Shown: one piece after another, positions 9,706-23,788 of the stretch
Layout: each line of letters begins with the position of its first letter
How positions within the stretch are numbered: position 1 is the stretch's first letter
From: Erythrophleum ivorense
Taxonomy: Eukaryota; Streptophyta; Magnoliopsida; Fabales; Fabaceae
Reading direction: 5' to 3'
NCBI GenBank assembly: GCA_026724425.1
Contig: JAIUCV010000019.1
Span: 11,286,612-11,350,611, forward strand
Length of the DNA stretch: 64,000 nucleotides
Notes under the pieces: generated by a model
What the model saw: the letters and a program-made list of their open reading frames with translations, nothing else
What the model was told of the DNA's origin: nothing
The model's database searches: none
Translations under genes and position numbers: made by a program

Positions 9706-12278
9706 CCTAGTACAAAGTGTTATACTATACTCTTCTAACTTTCCCATTCAATTACATGAGTTTAGCTTCATACACTTTGCAAGAAAACCCATAAATTTTA
9801 ATGTATTAATTTGTGTTACGTAAGGCTCCATTTACTTATTTCATGCTTCGTGTGTCAGATGAACTCATCATTATTATTTTCCATCCATAACATATCCATA
9901 CAAATAAAAAACATCACAAATTGTCCGAAGAGTCTCAAGTTTGGCATCATACATAAGAAAATTCAAGGTTTGCTCCTGGGTTCACTATTCCAATTTTCTA
10001 ATATGGACTTTGGAAATTCATAACTAATTTTAAAAAAATTGAAATCAAACAAACTATACCATCCTAGAAAGCTGTAGATGTCTACTAATGGCTAAAAATA
10101 ATTCCAGATCACATAAACATCAATTGGACTAAGAAAAACAATGCAACAATACCAAAGGTCTGTTTGCATTACTAGTACTATTCTCCAACTTTAAAATTTC
10201 AGTTCTCCCTCTACAGAGCTTCAAATGAGATAATCTCAGTGGCTATGGAAATCTTGTTCTGTAAAATTTTATAGGTATTGGACTTCATTTGGCCTATGAG
10301 TGACACAGAAGAAGAAACTGTTCATATAAACAATGCTTATACCATTTTTGCATAATTTGATCAACTTTGAAAAATTATAATAAATTCTCTTGGGCTCTAA
10401 ATTGGGTTTTCTTTAGCTTTGTGAAAAGCCTTGGTTGAGCTCTATAAGTAGGCCAAATTTTATGCTAGGACTAGTCCATTTGGTTAGTTTGTGGTTTATC
10501 TCAAGATTTGGTCACTTTTAGTACTATAATTGGGTCAAAGTGGCACTAAATGGTTTTCTTAATATATCATAACCACTTGAGTATATCCCATAGCACAAAC
10601 ACAGTCTAAGAAGGCATCTCAAATGGTCTCAAGTATTAAGGAGCTCAAAATCATTATGCCACTCACACTTATACACATGAATATCATAGAACCTAGGTGG
10701 CAAAAACTCATACATCAATTCATTTGGTTCCAAAATTCATACATACATAATCATTATACATATTTGGATATGTTCAAGTGCCTACATCATACATACATCA
10801 TGAGATTAAACTTTTTGATATCAAAATGCTTTGGAAATGCCCATTCTTCTACTCCTTTGTTAAAGTATCATGCTCCAAGGCATTTGGCCTTTTTTCTTTA
10901 GTCTCTGGGCTCACCTAGACATGATTAGGTATATGGAGGGAAAGAGTGAGATTCAAAAAATCTCAATAGCTCTTTACCCTTTCAAACATACATAATAGAT
11001 GCATATTCAAGTCAAAGAATGAATGCATGATATAAACATGTCCCAATGTCATACGTAAATCATTTTCCTTATCATAGAAACTTATTCAAGTCATACATAG
11101 GCTCTTAAGGGTATTGGTTTAGCCTTACCCAATTTTTTTGAGACTTTTAGACTTACCTCACCCACTTTCAAGGGACTTTTGACTAAGTCCCACTCTTCTT
11201 GAGACTTTTGGCTTTGTTTCACCCAATTATAAGGGCTTTTGGCTCATCCTCACCTTTGCTAAGAGATTTTTGATTTCACCAAACCCATTCAAGCCACAAT
11301 GCATTCATAAAACACATTTCAAGAATATCATGGTACCATAGCATGTAGGTAATAGCTAGAAATATTTCTCATGGCATAAACATACATACACACATCCGAA
11401 CACAAGAAAACATCCAAAAATGCATGCGAGAAAGGTTAGAGAGCTACCTTGATGCAAAATCTTAAGCTTTTCCCTTACTTGTTTCTTCTCCTCTCTCAGC
11501 CACACACTTGAAACTTGGAGGCATTAGGTTCTCTTAGCCTAAACACATCAAATGAGACATGGATCACTCATGGGAATATGCTTTAGCCTTATGCAAGCCT
11601 TATGTAAAACTACTTTCTCATATGGCTCCATTATACTTCCATACAAGACACAATGAAGCAACTCTTGAAATTCATGATCTTAGCTTCTATTTCTCATTCA
11701 TTCTAGGTCTCTTACATAATATCCGATTTTCATTAAATAACAAAAATGGGTGCGTTTTTAAAGCAAGTCCTCCGAAATGAACTAGTTAAGGTGCCAAAAA
11801 ATTTAAGTAACATTCTAGACTCCTAAAAATAAGAATCCTAGGCTCAGATGAAAAGAAAAACAGAGTTAGAATGAAGAAATAAAATTTAACAAAAAACTTA
11901 CGAAACATAATGGCATTTTTATAATTTTGAGTAAATTTTGGAATTCATACAGGAGGGCTTTTTAAATGAAATTTTAAAGTTCTCCGGGGTTTTTAGAGGT
12001 TCTGAAAACCATGGGAAGCCTCGGGACAGTTAAAACCTATCCAGTTGACATTTTTCAAAGTCGATGTACTTAAACTTTAACATATTCATTCAGAAAGTTT
12101 TTAGCTCTGATTTGAGTGATTCCAAAGATATTTTACTAAATTGGGAACCTAAATTTTATAATGAAAAAGACGGCTCTCAAAAAGAAGCTAAAACGAATTA
12201 GAAACGAAAATGCCAAGAATGAATGGCAAAACGAAAATTTTTGAAAAGTCTTCCTTCCTCCCAGCTATATATATAGGG

Positions 12279-15200
12279 TGCAACACCATATTTATCTAGC
12301 TTGCCTCATGCTATTTCTAAGTCTTATTCTATACATTTCATAATGAATCAAGAAAGGTAGCATGAGAATAATGAATGTACATGCACTTTGCCATAGATAC
12401 AATTTTTTCTTCGGAGTCCCGTGGGCCATATGGACTCTGTATCACATTCTCATATTTAATTACATAGATACAACTCAAATTCATCACCAAAAGTGGCTTA
12501 CAACTCGTGCAAATGCACGAGACACTCAAATTTCCATGATGTAGCCTCAGCCAGAAATTCCCATTTTCTGTCACAAACTTTGGAAAATCATAACTAATTC
12601 TAGAAAAATTGAAATCATGCATTCTTTACCATTCTAGAAAGCTACACATGTCTACCTTATGCTAAAAATATACCCAGGCCATGAAACATCACATAGAAGA
12701 CATATGACATTCTACAAAGAGCACAGGTCTAATTGGCTACTGGTAGTGATACAACTTTCTGCTATGAATTTCAAAAATATCTAATTAATTTCACAAAAAT
12801 TCAATTCATGCAAATGATACTAATATGGAAGGCTACAAATATTAGATAGAGAAGAAAAATAACTTTTTAGTTTAGGCACGCCTAGACCTTGAAAATCAAT
12901 CAAACAATACCTGCAGTCAGTCTAAATGCCTAATACTAGGAAAAAATTTTAAAAATTCATATCTCCCTCTCTAAACATCCAAATGGGGTACTTCTAGCTG
13001 CCACAAGTCACTGGAAATGTCTAGTTTCTCCCTACAAAATTTTGTGGCAATTGGACATTATTTTCTCCTTGAGTGATAGAATTCATTTTTGAATCAGTAT
13101 GAATAATACCTGTAACCAAAATAAAAAAAAATTTCAACTTTGAAAATTCATCAAATATTCCATAGACCTCTAAAAATTCTTCACTTTAACTTTCCAAAAA
13201 TCTCTCAATAAGCTCTAATTGCATGCCAAATATCAGATCAAGAAGAGCTCATTTTGATAAAAAGTGGTACAGGTTTCCAATATGGTCAATTTTGCTCTAT
13301 ATTAGATACCAAATGTGCCCAAATAGTCTTTCTTGATTTTTGGCACCTCTTGGACAAGTTTAAAAGCAAGAATATGACTTTTGTGAACTGCCTAAGTGGT
13401 CCAAAACCTCATGCATCTCAATTTGGCCATTCTACTTCCATTTACAAATACGTTTTCATGATGCAACTTTGCCATTACATGTTCAAATTGTACATTTCCA
13501 TACATATAACCTTAAACTTCATTTGTACATGATACATTAGTATAATTATATATGTTCATAACATCATGGGACATATACAACCATCAATTACAACAATTGC
13601 CATTCATATGGCCTTAAAGAGACAAAACCTATACACTTTGATGTCAAAATCTCATCTCCCAAGGTGTAGGCTCTCATTGCCTTGTCCACTTGGTCCACCT
13701 AGCATGTTAGAACGTTCAAGAGGAGGGAATGAGATTTAAAAAATCCTAATAGCTCATCTCCCTTTTAATCACACATAAAGTATGCAATATAAGCCTTGAA
13801 AATGCATGCATAGACATGTTAACATACGTGAGCATTGAAGAAATATTCTTAGCATTTGAATAAGTCATACATAGCATGCATAGGCTTTTCAAGTAAGTGG
13901 ATTAGCCTCATCCATTCACTTGTAGATTTTGGACTTGCCTTACCCATTTCTTTAAGAGGTTTTTAACTTAACCTTACTCTTGGGAGTCAACCTCACATTT
14001 GAGAGACTTTTTACTTTGTTTCAACCAACTTTAAAGGTTTTTGGCTCATCTTTACCATGGATAGAGGGTTCTTGGCTTCTCCAAACTCAAGCAAACTAAG
14101 CCAAGCACATAAAACATCATTTGAATGCATAAGGCCATATGAGACAAGATGGAGAGAGCTATCTTACTTGCATTCACACACTTGTTCCTTGAGTCTTGAA
14201 TCCTCTCCCTTGACATCACACACCCAAGAAGGTAGAGATCACTTCTCTTGGCCTAGACACATTATATGGAAGTTAATTATACTCTTGAATCAAATTCTAA
14301 AGCCACACAATCACTAGAAAAGCTAGGTAACTTATAAGGCTCTTTTATGGTTCCATAATGTACTTAATGAAGAAATCTTTGGGAAACATCATCTTGGCTC
14401 CATTATTTCCATCTATTTATGATTCTTGATTCCATTTAAACCTCTTGGAGTCATCACATAATCAATTCTAAGAGCCTAACTAAGTGTTGCTTCTTTAAGC
14501 CATATTATGGAACATATAAGGCCATCTTACTATCTATGGTTTCTAAAATTTTTCCAAGGCTTCCTCTCATATTTTCCCATCACACATGATGCAAAACTAA
14601 GCTTAGAAGGAATTAAAACACTCTCTTGGTGTATGAATTCTTCTTGGTCAAAGCTATGCTTCCATATGGTACCAATGGAGTTGTTTTAATTTCTTTGATG
14701 GGAGAAGCATGTGGGAGGCTCTCTTGGTGTCTTAGGAACTCATATATACTCTTAGACAACTTAAATTACTACTAGGAAGCTTCATCTTAGTCTAGGTGCA
14801 ACCAAATCCCTAAATTCCATAACTTGTATTCTAAAGCTCTCTTTTCAATTCTAGTTGTATATTCTTAATCCTCACATTCCATAACCTTTGGTTCCATCAA
14901 GAACACATAAAGAAAAACTCTCCTCCTCATTTTCTCTCTCTATATCAAAGCTTAAAATAGCTTGAAAACATAAGATTTTATAAGTGTTTCAAGTAAAGTC
15001 TTACCTTAAAACAGAGCTTTCTTCACATAAATTATTTCCACTAATTGATTTCTTGAAAAGAGTTCCTTTTTGGCTGGGGTTAGGCCTAAATCTTCAAGTT
15101 TTCAAGAAAAGAAAACTATCATTAGAGAGCTCTTAGAGAGAGGAATAACTTTCCTAATTGGCGCGAGATGAAATGGAGCCGTTTACTTATCTAAATAGGA

Positions 15201-15868
15201 GCTTAAAATTCTTCTCTCTCCCCCCTCTTGATGTCATGCCATTATCACCCACTTTTCTTCAAATGGAAGCTTGGAGAAGGTGTTGAGGTGTAATCTTATT
15301 TAAGAGGCCTCTTTTATAATTTTTCAAAAGGACCATTTTGTCCCTACGCTCATGTTTGCTCCGTTTAGGCTTATTTTAACTCCTATTTGAAAATCGTCTT
15401 TTCTATCACAAAATTTAGGTTCTCTAATTCATAAAATACCTTTGGTTTTATCCAAATTGGATTTAAAACCTTTCCAAATGAACTAGTCAAAGTTCAGGTC
15501 AACTAATATTGAAAAACGTCCACTGGAAGGACTTTAGCTGTCCTGGGGCTTCCCATGGTTTTCAGGGCCTCTAAAAATCCTGGGAAACTCAAAACTTTCA
15601 TTTAAAAAGCCCTCTTATGAGAATTTCAAATTTTGCTCAAAATAACGAAAATACCCTTATGTTTCGTCAACTTTTTGTAACATTTTGTTTCTTCATTCTA
15701 GCTCTATTTTTCTTTCCATTTGAACATGGGATTCTCATTTTTAGGAGTCTAGAATGCTTCCCAAATTTTTTGGGACCTTAACTAAGTCATTTCAAGGGAC
15801 TTGCTTTTGTATCCGATGAATTTCGTTTGTTTATGGAGAAACCATATGTTACGTTTCTCATATTTTTT
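12279..15868 (-). mobile_element. LTR B inserted at the TATA box of A, right end trimmed
   Basis: It starts tgcaacaccatatttatc (TGTAACACC type) and runs about 3.6 kb in the direction opposite to A. Its right end should read like 39081-39117 (ending gatattaca), but the sequence breaks off after 'tttctcatatttttt' and A resumes with gggtgcctcac. About 25-30 bp of B are missing. 14392-14396 is the uninterrupted version of the site into which K inserted in J. Confidence 0.72.
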
Positions 15869-17600
15869 GGGTGCCTCACTCCTCCACTCATTTAGTTTCA
15901 TATGTTTCTGCCCTAAACTAAAGAAAAACCCTAAGGAAAGTGGTGCACAAGAGGAGGAGAAATCAAAAGCCAAAGGTATAGATTTTTGGTAGTTTTTCAT
16001 GTTTTTTCCTTTGCAAACCTCTTCTCCTCCATTTTTCTTTCTTTTCTATGATTATATTGAAGTATATGGATCTATTTTAAGGGAGGAACAAATGGGAAAA
16101 TTCGGATTTGAAGAAAGGAGGCCAAAGAAAGGAGGATTCAAGCACAAAAATAAGGAAAAACAAAGTAATTTCTCTTTCCATGATGGCTACCCTTTGCTTC
16201 TCTTCTCTCCTTAGTTAAACCTATTCAAGAAGCTATGGAAGGGCTTAGATTTTGGATAAAACAAAGGGTGAATCTTAGGAAAAGAAGTGTGGAGAATAAG
16301 AATATACAAAGGGAATTAACAAATAACCATAGAAATTTAAGATAGCAAATCTAGGGTTTTATGTATTTCTTGTAAAATCTAACTTGATACCTTAATATCT
16401 ATGCCTAAATGAATGTCTAAATGAGCTCCTAAAATCCTTAGAAGTCTCCCCGTGTGCTTCCTCCATCAAGAAAACAAAACAAAGTCCATAAATGTCAAAT
16501 TACTTCCTAGTCTCGGCCTAAGAGGGTTAGTATACCTAAGGAGAGTTTTAAATTTTTCTAAACCCATTTTGAGTCATATATGATGAATGAAAATGAGAGA
16601 AAGCCTTGGAAAAAATTTAGAAGGCCTAGAGAATGAATTGGTATCTTATGTTCCATAATATGACCTAAAGAAGCAACATATAGTCAGACCCTTTATTTCA
16701 ATTGTATGATGACTCCAAATAATTAAAAGAAGTCAAGAATTATATATGAAAGGAAAGAATAGAGTCTATATTGTATTTGATATGTGTTGCTTCATTAGGT
16801 GCATTCTTGGAACCATAAAAGGGTTAATAGACCAAGTTAGTATTTAAGAAAAATGTGTGGCCTTAGAATTAATTCCATGAACCTAATTGACTTCCATAAA
16901 TTGTGTTTAGGCCAAGAGAAACCAATGCCACACCTTTGTGTGTGTGAGGCCGAGGAAGGAAGCATTGTTTCAAGGAGAAAAGTGTGTGGTTGCATCCAAG
17001 ATAACTCATTCCTCCTTCTCTTATGCATGAATGTATGTTTGGTTTGTCTTTGAGTGTGTGTATGTGTATTTTAAGCCATGAAAAATATTCTAGTATAACT
17101 TTTATTCCATGGTGCCATGATATTACATTATGCTTTCATATGATATTTGTTATGTGTGCTTAGGTTTGCTTAAGTGTAATGAAGCCAAGAACCATTAGAA
17201 TTGGTTGAGACAAAGTAAAAAGTCTCCCAAAAGTGAGGTTAACTCCCAAGAGTAAGGTTGAGTCAAAAACCTCTTAAAGAATTAGGTGAGACAAGTCCAA
17301 AATCCATAAGTGAATGAGTGAGGCTAATCTACTTACTTGGCAAGCCTATGTATGCTATACATGACTTATTCAAATGCCAAGAATACCTCTTGAATGATTG
17401 CACACTCTATGATACTCATACATGCATTTTTAAGACTTGTTTTGCACTTTTTATGTGTAATTGAAAGGGAGATGAGCTATTGGGATTCTTTGAATCTTAT
17501 TCCCTCCTCTCCAATGTTCTAACATGCTAGGTGGACTAAGTGGACAAGACAATGAGAGCCCACACCTTGGGAGATGATATTATGACATCAAAGTGCATAA

Positions 17601-17920
17601 GGGCCTATTTGGTAAACTGTTTTGAGAATAGTTTTTTTTTGTTTTTAAGAACAAAAAAACGAAAAAATTTGTTTGATAATGTATTTTTAATGAGGTGTTT
17701 TGTAAAACAAAAAAACAAAATTTTGTTTTCGGAAACAAAAAAATCAAAACATATTTTAAATGTCTTGTAACCTTTGTTCTGTAGAATCTGAAAAAAATAG
17801 AAAACAACTACTTTTCATAATAATGATTCAAACGGATTTTTTAATTTTTTTATTCTCAAAACTTGTTCTAAAAACATCTATATTGAAAACAATAAAACAA
17901 AAACAAAATCAAACAAGCCC
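17601..17920. mobile_element. Tourist-like (PIF/Harbinger) MITE, 320 bp
   Basis: The terminal repeats are gggcctatttggt and, on the other end inverted, gggcttgtttga. The 3-bp target duplication taa lies at 17598-17600 and 17921-17923. The interior is rich in long A and T runs and has no coding potential. The related LTR copy B (about 13590-13640, opposite strand) runs through the same position without the insert. Confidence 0.75.
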
Positions 17921-20900
17921 TAAATTTTCTCCTTTATGGTCATATGAATGGTAAAGTAGCTTTGTATATATTATTTTTAGGATGTAAGCTCATGTATGAA
18001 TGTAAAATGATGTATGACTCTTGTATAAATTATATATGGCATGAAATGAATAGAAATGACAAGTATGGCTTCTTGATGGCTTGGTGCCTTAGTGTATAAA
18101 TAAAAGTGGAATGGCCAAATTAAGATGCATGAGGTTTGAAATCACTTAGGCAGTTCATACTAGTCATATTCATGCTTTTATGCTTGCCCAAGAGGTGCCA
18201 AATATTAAAAGAGGCCATTTGGACACATTTGGTATCTCATATGGAGCAAAATTGACCATATTGGAAAGCTAAACCACTTTTTGTCCAAATGAGCTCTTCT
18301 TGGTTTGAAATTTAGTATGCATTTAGAGCTTGTTGAAGATTTTTGTGAAGCTAAAGTGTAGAATTTTTAGAGGCCTATGGAATATTTGATAAATTTTCTA
18401 AGTTGAGAAATTTTCTAAAATTGGTTCAGTGCACTATTCATTTTGGCCCAAAATTAAATTATGTTATTCATGGGGTAAATGATGCCCAATTGCCAGGAAA
18501 TTTTACAGAAAAAAATTAGACATTCCTAATGACTTGTAACAACTAGAACCACCTCATTTGGGTGTCCAAAGAGGGAGATATAAATTTTTGAAATTTTTAT
18601 CTAATATCAAGTGTTCAGATAGACCTAAGTTACTATTTGATTTGTTTTTTAGGCTTGGACCTGCCTAAACGGGTCTGAAGTTATTTTTTCCTTTTAGCTA
18701 AAATTTGTAACTTTCTAGATGAGTATCATTTGCATGGATTGTATTTTTTTAAAATTAATTGGACATTTTTGAAGTTCATAGCATAAATTTATATCAGTAC
18801 CAGTAGCCAGTCGGACCTTTGCACCTTTTCGAATGTCAAAGTCTTTTACATTAAATTTTATGACCTAAACATATTTGTAGCATAAATTAGACATTTGTAG
18901 CTTTTCATATTGATAAAGAATGCATTATTTTTATTTTTCTAGAATTAATTATGATTTTTCAAAGTTTGTGACAGAAAAGGTAAAATTCTGGCTAAGGTTA
19001 CCACTATGAATTTTATATGTTCCTTGTACTTGCACAAGTTATAGGCCACTTTTGATGATAGAATTGAGTTGTATCTATGTAATTAAATATGAGAATGTAA
19101 TATATGAGCTCACATGATCCACAAGACATCAAATGAAAACTTTATATGCTACGCAATGCAAAGAAATGCAATATTTTAATACCATTTTTCCTACTCCCTT
19201 GTGTAATTCACAGCATGAGACTTAGAAATGATAGGAGGTAAGCCTAGAAATTCATGGTGTTACATCTTGATTCTATTTAGACTCCCTGGAGTTATCACAC
19301 ATTCATTCTAAGGAGCCTAGCTATACATTACTTCGTTATGTCTCATTATAGAGTTTATACCTCCATCTCCCAAGATATGCTTTCTAAATTCATTCCAAGG
19401 CTTTCTTTGATGTTCTTCTATCATATCTAGTCCCATTTTAGCCTTAGAGGAGTTTAAAACTCTCTTTAGGTGCCCTATCTTGACTAGGCTGAGACTTGAG
19501 CATCCTTGTGCACCCATGGAGTTTGCTTACTTCTCTTTAGGGGATGGTCACTTGGCAGACTTTTTAGGTGTCTTAGGAACTTACACATACTCTTAGATAG
19601 CTTAAATTATTATTAGAAAGTCCCTTACTCATCAAGGTACAACAAAATCCCTAACTTTGCCAACTTGATTTCTAATACACCGTAATTGAATTTCTTTGCA
19701 TAATCTTGTTCCTTACACTCTAAAACCTATGTTTCTTCCTTGGTTAGGTCAAAATTTGTCCTCCCTTGGCTGGGTCTATGTTTGGCCGAACCACCTCTCA
19801 AGAAAAACAACAAGGAATTGCAATGAAAGCTTGAAGAATTACCTTGTTTCTAGGCTTGTTTCAAGGGCTCTTTCACTTGGTGTAGTCCTCTCCTTCAAAT
19901 TTTAATCTTCTTCCTTTGAACCAAAACCAAAATAGTCCCAAATTATTCATGGAAACCATAGAAAGAAAGAGAAGAAGAAGGAGAATATCTTTTGTAAAGG
20001 AGGAACCATGAAATCTTACATTTTTTCTTACCTTTTCTTGAATTTTTCTTCCTCTTCTTCCTTCCTCTTGGTGCATACTTTTGGGCAGAGCTCTCCTTTG
20101 ATATGGGTAGCTACTAAGTTGGTTTAAAATGGGAGAAGAGTGGGATGCCACTTATAAGAAACAATGGTCTTAAAATTGCTAATTTAAATTTTCATTTATG
20201 TCTCTTTTCTTTGCTTTTTTGTTTTAGGCTTATTTTAGCTCTTTTTTGAGAACTGCCTTTTCTATAATGAAATATAGATTCTCTAATTTATAAAATACCT
20301 TTGATATCACTCAAATTAGATCTAAAACCTTTTCGAATGAAAAGGTCAAAATTTAGATCAACCGTCATTCGAAAACGTAAACTGGAGGGGTTTTAAACTG
20401 TTCTAGAAGTTCTTATAGTTTCTATGGCCTTGAGAACCCTGAGAAACTCATTTTTTTCATTTAAAAATCCCTCCTTTGAATTTTCTAAAAAGTGTCCAAA
20501 ATTACAAAAATGTTATTGTATTAAATTTCATCTAGTTATTTAAGCTTCATTTTCAAGGCATCTATAGCTTTAAATCCTCATTATTTGAGGTCACGAATAT
20601 TGCTCTCATTTTATTTAAACGCAAATCTCTCCTTTTAGAGGACTTCCTTTTATATTTAGTGAGTTTTGTATATTTATGGAGAACTAAAAGTTACATTTCT
20701 TACATTTATAGAAAAATCGAATGTTACACGAAGAGCACCAAAACCAAAAATTATAACAAGATTCAAACTATACATAACCCTACACACTCTTAGATTGAAT
20801 AAATAGGTATGAGGCACCTCTAATGGCTCAAGATATGGTCTTTAATGATATAGAGATATAAGGACAAGTGATTAAACACTAATCTGCACCTACAAGGATA

Positions 20901-22234
20901 GATTCAAGCTTTAAAACTAGAAAAACCTATACATATTATAGCATACTAAAACCATGATAGAAAGGAAAAAAATACACATATGAACTAACAAGTCACATGC
21001 CTAAAATCATTCGTAGTTAACCATTTGACTCCAAATTGAGTCTAACAAGTTTTAAATGCTAAATGAACCTCAAAACATCTATTAACTCAAAATTAGACCA
21101 TGTGACTTCCTTAAATTTACAATTTAAAACAAGTGACTATCCTACCAAAGTTTCACAGATCAACATTGTAACACCCTGAAATTTATTAATAATAATTATG
21201 GTGAATTAAGGAATTAATACAAGGATTTAGAAAAAAAGGAGAATAAAGTTTCTAAAGAAATGGGTTTATTTTAGATATTTTGAGCTAATAATTATATTTA
21301 GTTATTGTTGGGTGAAGATATATTAATTATAGTTATGGGTTTAATTAAGAAATTAACTAAGGGGAGATGGACATTTAATTTGGACCTTATGATCAATTTA
21401 TTTATGCCATAAGCCAAATAAGAAAGTCTACTCCTAATTTGTAAGAAGGTCCAATCTCATTTCTTAATAGCTCAACTCTCATTTTATCATCTAAAGCCTT
21501 TAACTTATGGCCTAATAAACCCATATCTAAACCTGAATGGATTTTAGGTTTTAAGGTTGGCCTAAACCCATCTAAAACCCCAACTTACTTAGCCTCACAT
21601 CTTCTATTCTGCAGACTAACTCAATCTTAAACAAGGGAGGACTCCATTTTCGCATAGGAAGAGAGAAGGCTAGGGTTTTTTGCATTTTTCCACCATTTTT
21701 CACTTCTACCAGAAGATTTGGCCATAATAATCTGTATAAAACATGTCTTTCTCATTCTCCTTTTCATTTTGGTCTAATTATTTTTTAGTTTTCATCTACT
21801 TCTTAAATCTAAAATTTGTTCTTTGGATGATTATTACAAGATTTTTGGAGTTAGAAGTAAGAAGGATGATTGGGTAAGTATTTCCCATCCATTTCATACA
21901 TTATTTTATTGGAAAATGTCCACAAAGATTGGTTTTCATAATGGGTTTTACTATTATGTGAAATTACAAGGAGATGAACGTGAAACATTGAAGTTTTTGG
22001 GCTTGATGACTCAAATCCAAATTTTGGATTGTCCTCTAGTGTGTTCTTGGTAGTTGAGGCTCAACCCAATCTATTTAACCTTTTAGATATATAGGTAAGT
22101 GTTTTTCTTCTTTTGTGAGGTGTATATGCTGAATTTCCCTCTTTTAAATTAAGTTTTGGTGCATGGCGTGTACATATGTGAAAATGGAGGTGTAGGGAAT
22201 GAACCATTATGAGTTTTGATGTCTTAACCTTAAA

Positions 22235-23060
22235 TTGGTGCCATAGACCCTTAGGAAACTTGGGTAAGTAATTCTCAATGAATTCTTGTTAAAATTAATC
22301 TATGGATAGACTAATGATAGTTAAATGATGATGACTATACTTATTTTAGGCCTAGTGTACATTTGAATTATAATGGTAGCTAGAGAAAAAGTAATTGGGT
22401 TTCATTAAGGTAATTGGAGTTAATTATTTAATTCAATGTATATGCTTATTTTAATATGATATTTGCTATACATGTATTATTTTAAAATGCTAAATGATTG
22501 GTTGGCTATTTAAATTGTGTTGTGATTGGACCTTGTGAGTCTATGGTGGAGCTGTAATGCGGTTGCCACCTGTGCATCGTGTTTCAATCGGGCACAAGTT
22601 GTGATTAGAACCCTAAATGCACTAAGCCTAGGTTGTGCTCGTTGGGAAGTTGGTGCCATAGACCCTTAGGAAGTTTGGGTGAGTAATAGTCAGTGCATAG
22701 AAAACTCTTTACTAATGATAGTTAAATGATAATGACTATACTTGTTTTAGGCCTTGTGTACATTTAAATTATAATGGTAGCTAGAGAAAGGGTAATTGGG
22801 CTTCATTAAGTTAATTGAGGTTAATTTTCTAACTTGATATACATGCTCATTTTAATTTGATATTTGTTGTACATGTATGATTTTAAAATGTTAAATGATT
22901 GGTTGGCTACTTAAATTGTGTTGTGATTAGACATTGTAAGTCCATGGAGAAATTGTGATGCGGTTGCCACCTGTGCATCGTGTTTCGATTGGGCACAGGT
23001 TGTGATTAGACCCCTAAATGAACTGAGCTCAAATTGTACTCGTTGGGGAGTTGGTGCCAT
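22235..23060 (+). repeat. Tandem ~400-415 bp repeat inside solo LTR C
   Basis: The anchor ttggtgccatagaccc occurs at 22235 and 22650, with a third partial anchor (ttggtgccatgg) at 23051, giving periods of 415 and 401 bp. Both units carry the block tgcggttgccacctgtgcat in the same place. Unit similarity is high by eye. Confidence 0.85.
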
Positions 23061-23788
23061 GGACGGGCTTCTCTAGGTGTTATTAGCCTTTAACATGTTT
23101 GATGTGATTGCTGGTATGGGACAGTAGTCACTTGTAGCTCACCTAGTTTATTTGCTAATTAAATTGATGATTCTGGTATTTGATGATATGAAAATGCATT
23201 ATATTGATTAATTTGCACATATATATAGAATTTGCCTCTTGTTATTGAAATTGTATATCCCACTACAGTTGTGGGGTAACATTTTTAAGGACTAGACCTC
23301 ATAGTGCAAGGAGGAATTAATAGAAGCATAATGTATGGTTTGGTAGCATATAGGATTGAAAATCTTGTTAAATTGTGTTTGTGTAACAAGAATATTAGTT
23401 TTTATGTATTATCGCATTGCATCATGAATTGTCAAGTAAAGGGACTAGTAATATAATCTAATTACTATGGAATTGAACACTGTGATTATATCTTACTAAT
23501 ACTTGATGAATGACTTAATATTGTGTAAGCATTAAGCTTAGTCCCATGCATCTTGTGGTGGAAACATGTCGCTGTCATGGGAGGGGAATATACATGATAT
23601 GAAGTTATTATTGCTCTAATTCAATCCAAGACACCTAGATAATGAGAATGAGTGAATCATGATACAATGGGAGATAGGAGGTCTAGAAGGCCATGTAGGT
23701 TAGCCATCAAAATCCTAGAATCCATTTAGGAGTAGGGAGAATTGATTATTGAGCATAAAAATAAGAGTTTAGGTGCAAGATGGGGTCA

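Larger units (their letters stand above)
11715..19265 (+). mobile_element. Solo LTR A inserted in H1, holding B and a MITE
   Basis: It starts cataatatccg (TG mutated to CA relative to relatives' tgtaatatcc) and ends ggtgttaca. The flanks are tctta (11710-11714) and tcttg (19266-19270). Own parts are 11715-12278 and 15869-19265. The leading segment carries the block shared with K (tttttaaa, then a 'gaccatgggaagcc'-like block, then 'cctaaattttataatg') and reaches a TATA box at 12267-12275, where B is inserted. Own sequence resumes at 'gtgcctcactcctcc', as in K. A leader with a possible 5' splice site (aaag|gtatag, 15975/15976) follows. Confidence 0.8.
9718..20728 (-). mobile_element. Solo LTR H1 inserted in LTR D, itself holding A and B
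   Basis: It begins tgttatac at 9718 and ends aatgttaca at 20728. The flanking 5-mers are caaag (9713-9717) and cgaag (20729-20733), a target duplication with one change. The sequences outside them join to match the uninterrupted copy in E near 30925-30945. The parts belonging to H1 itself are 9718-11714 and 19266-20728, about 3.5 kb. No interior domain was found, so it is a solo LTR or a non-coding LTR-only element. The minus sense is inferred from relatives. Confidence 0.8.

Noticed and set aside
15782..16214. Several overlapping short frames of 60-70 codons on both strands
   Set aside because: They fall in the leader of LTR A, have no family resemblance and are not conserved in the matching part of K.
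21823..22053. 76-codon frame in solo LTR C
   Set aside because: It looks peptide-like but has no recognised domain and lies in the non-coding leader part of an LTR.
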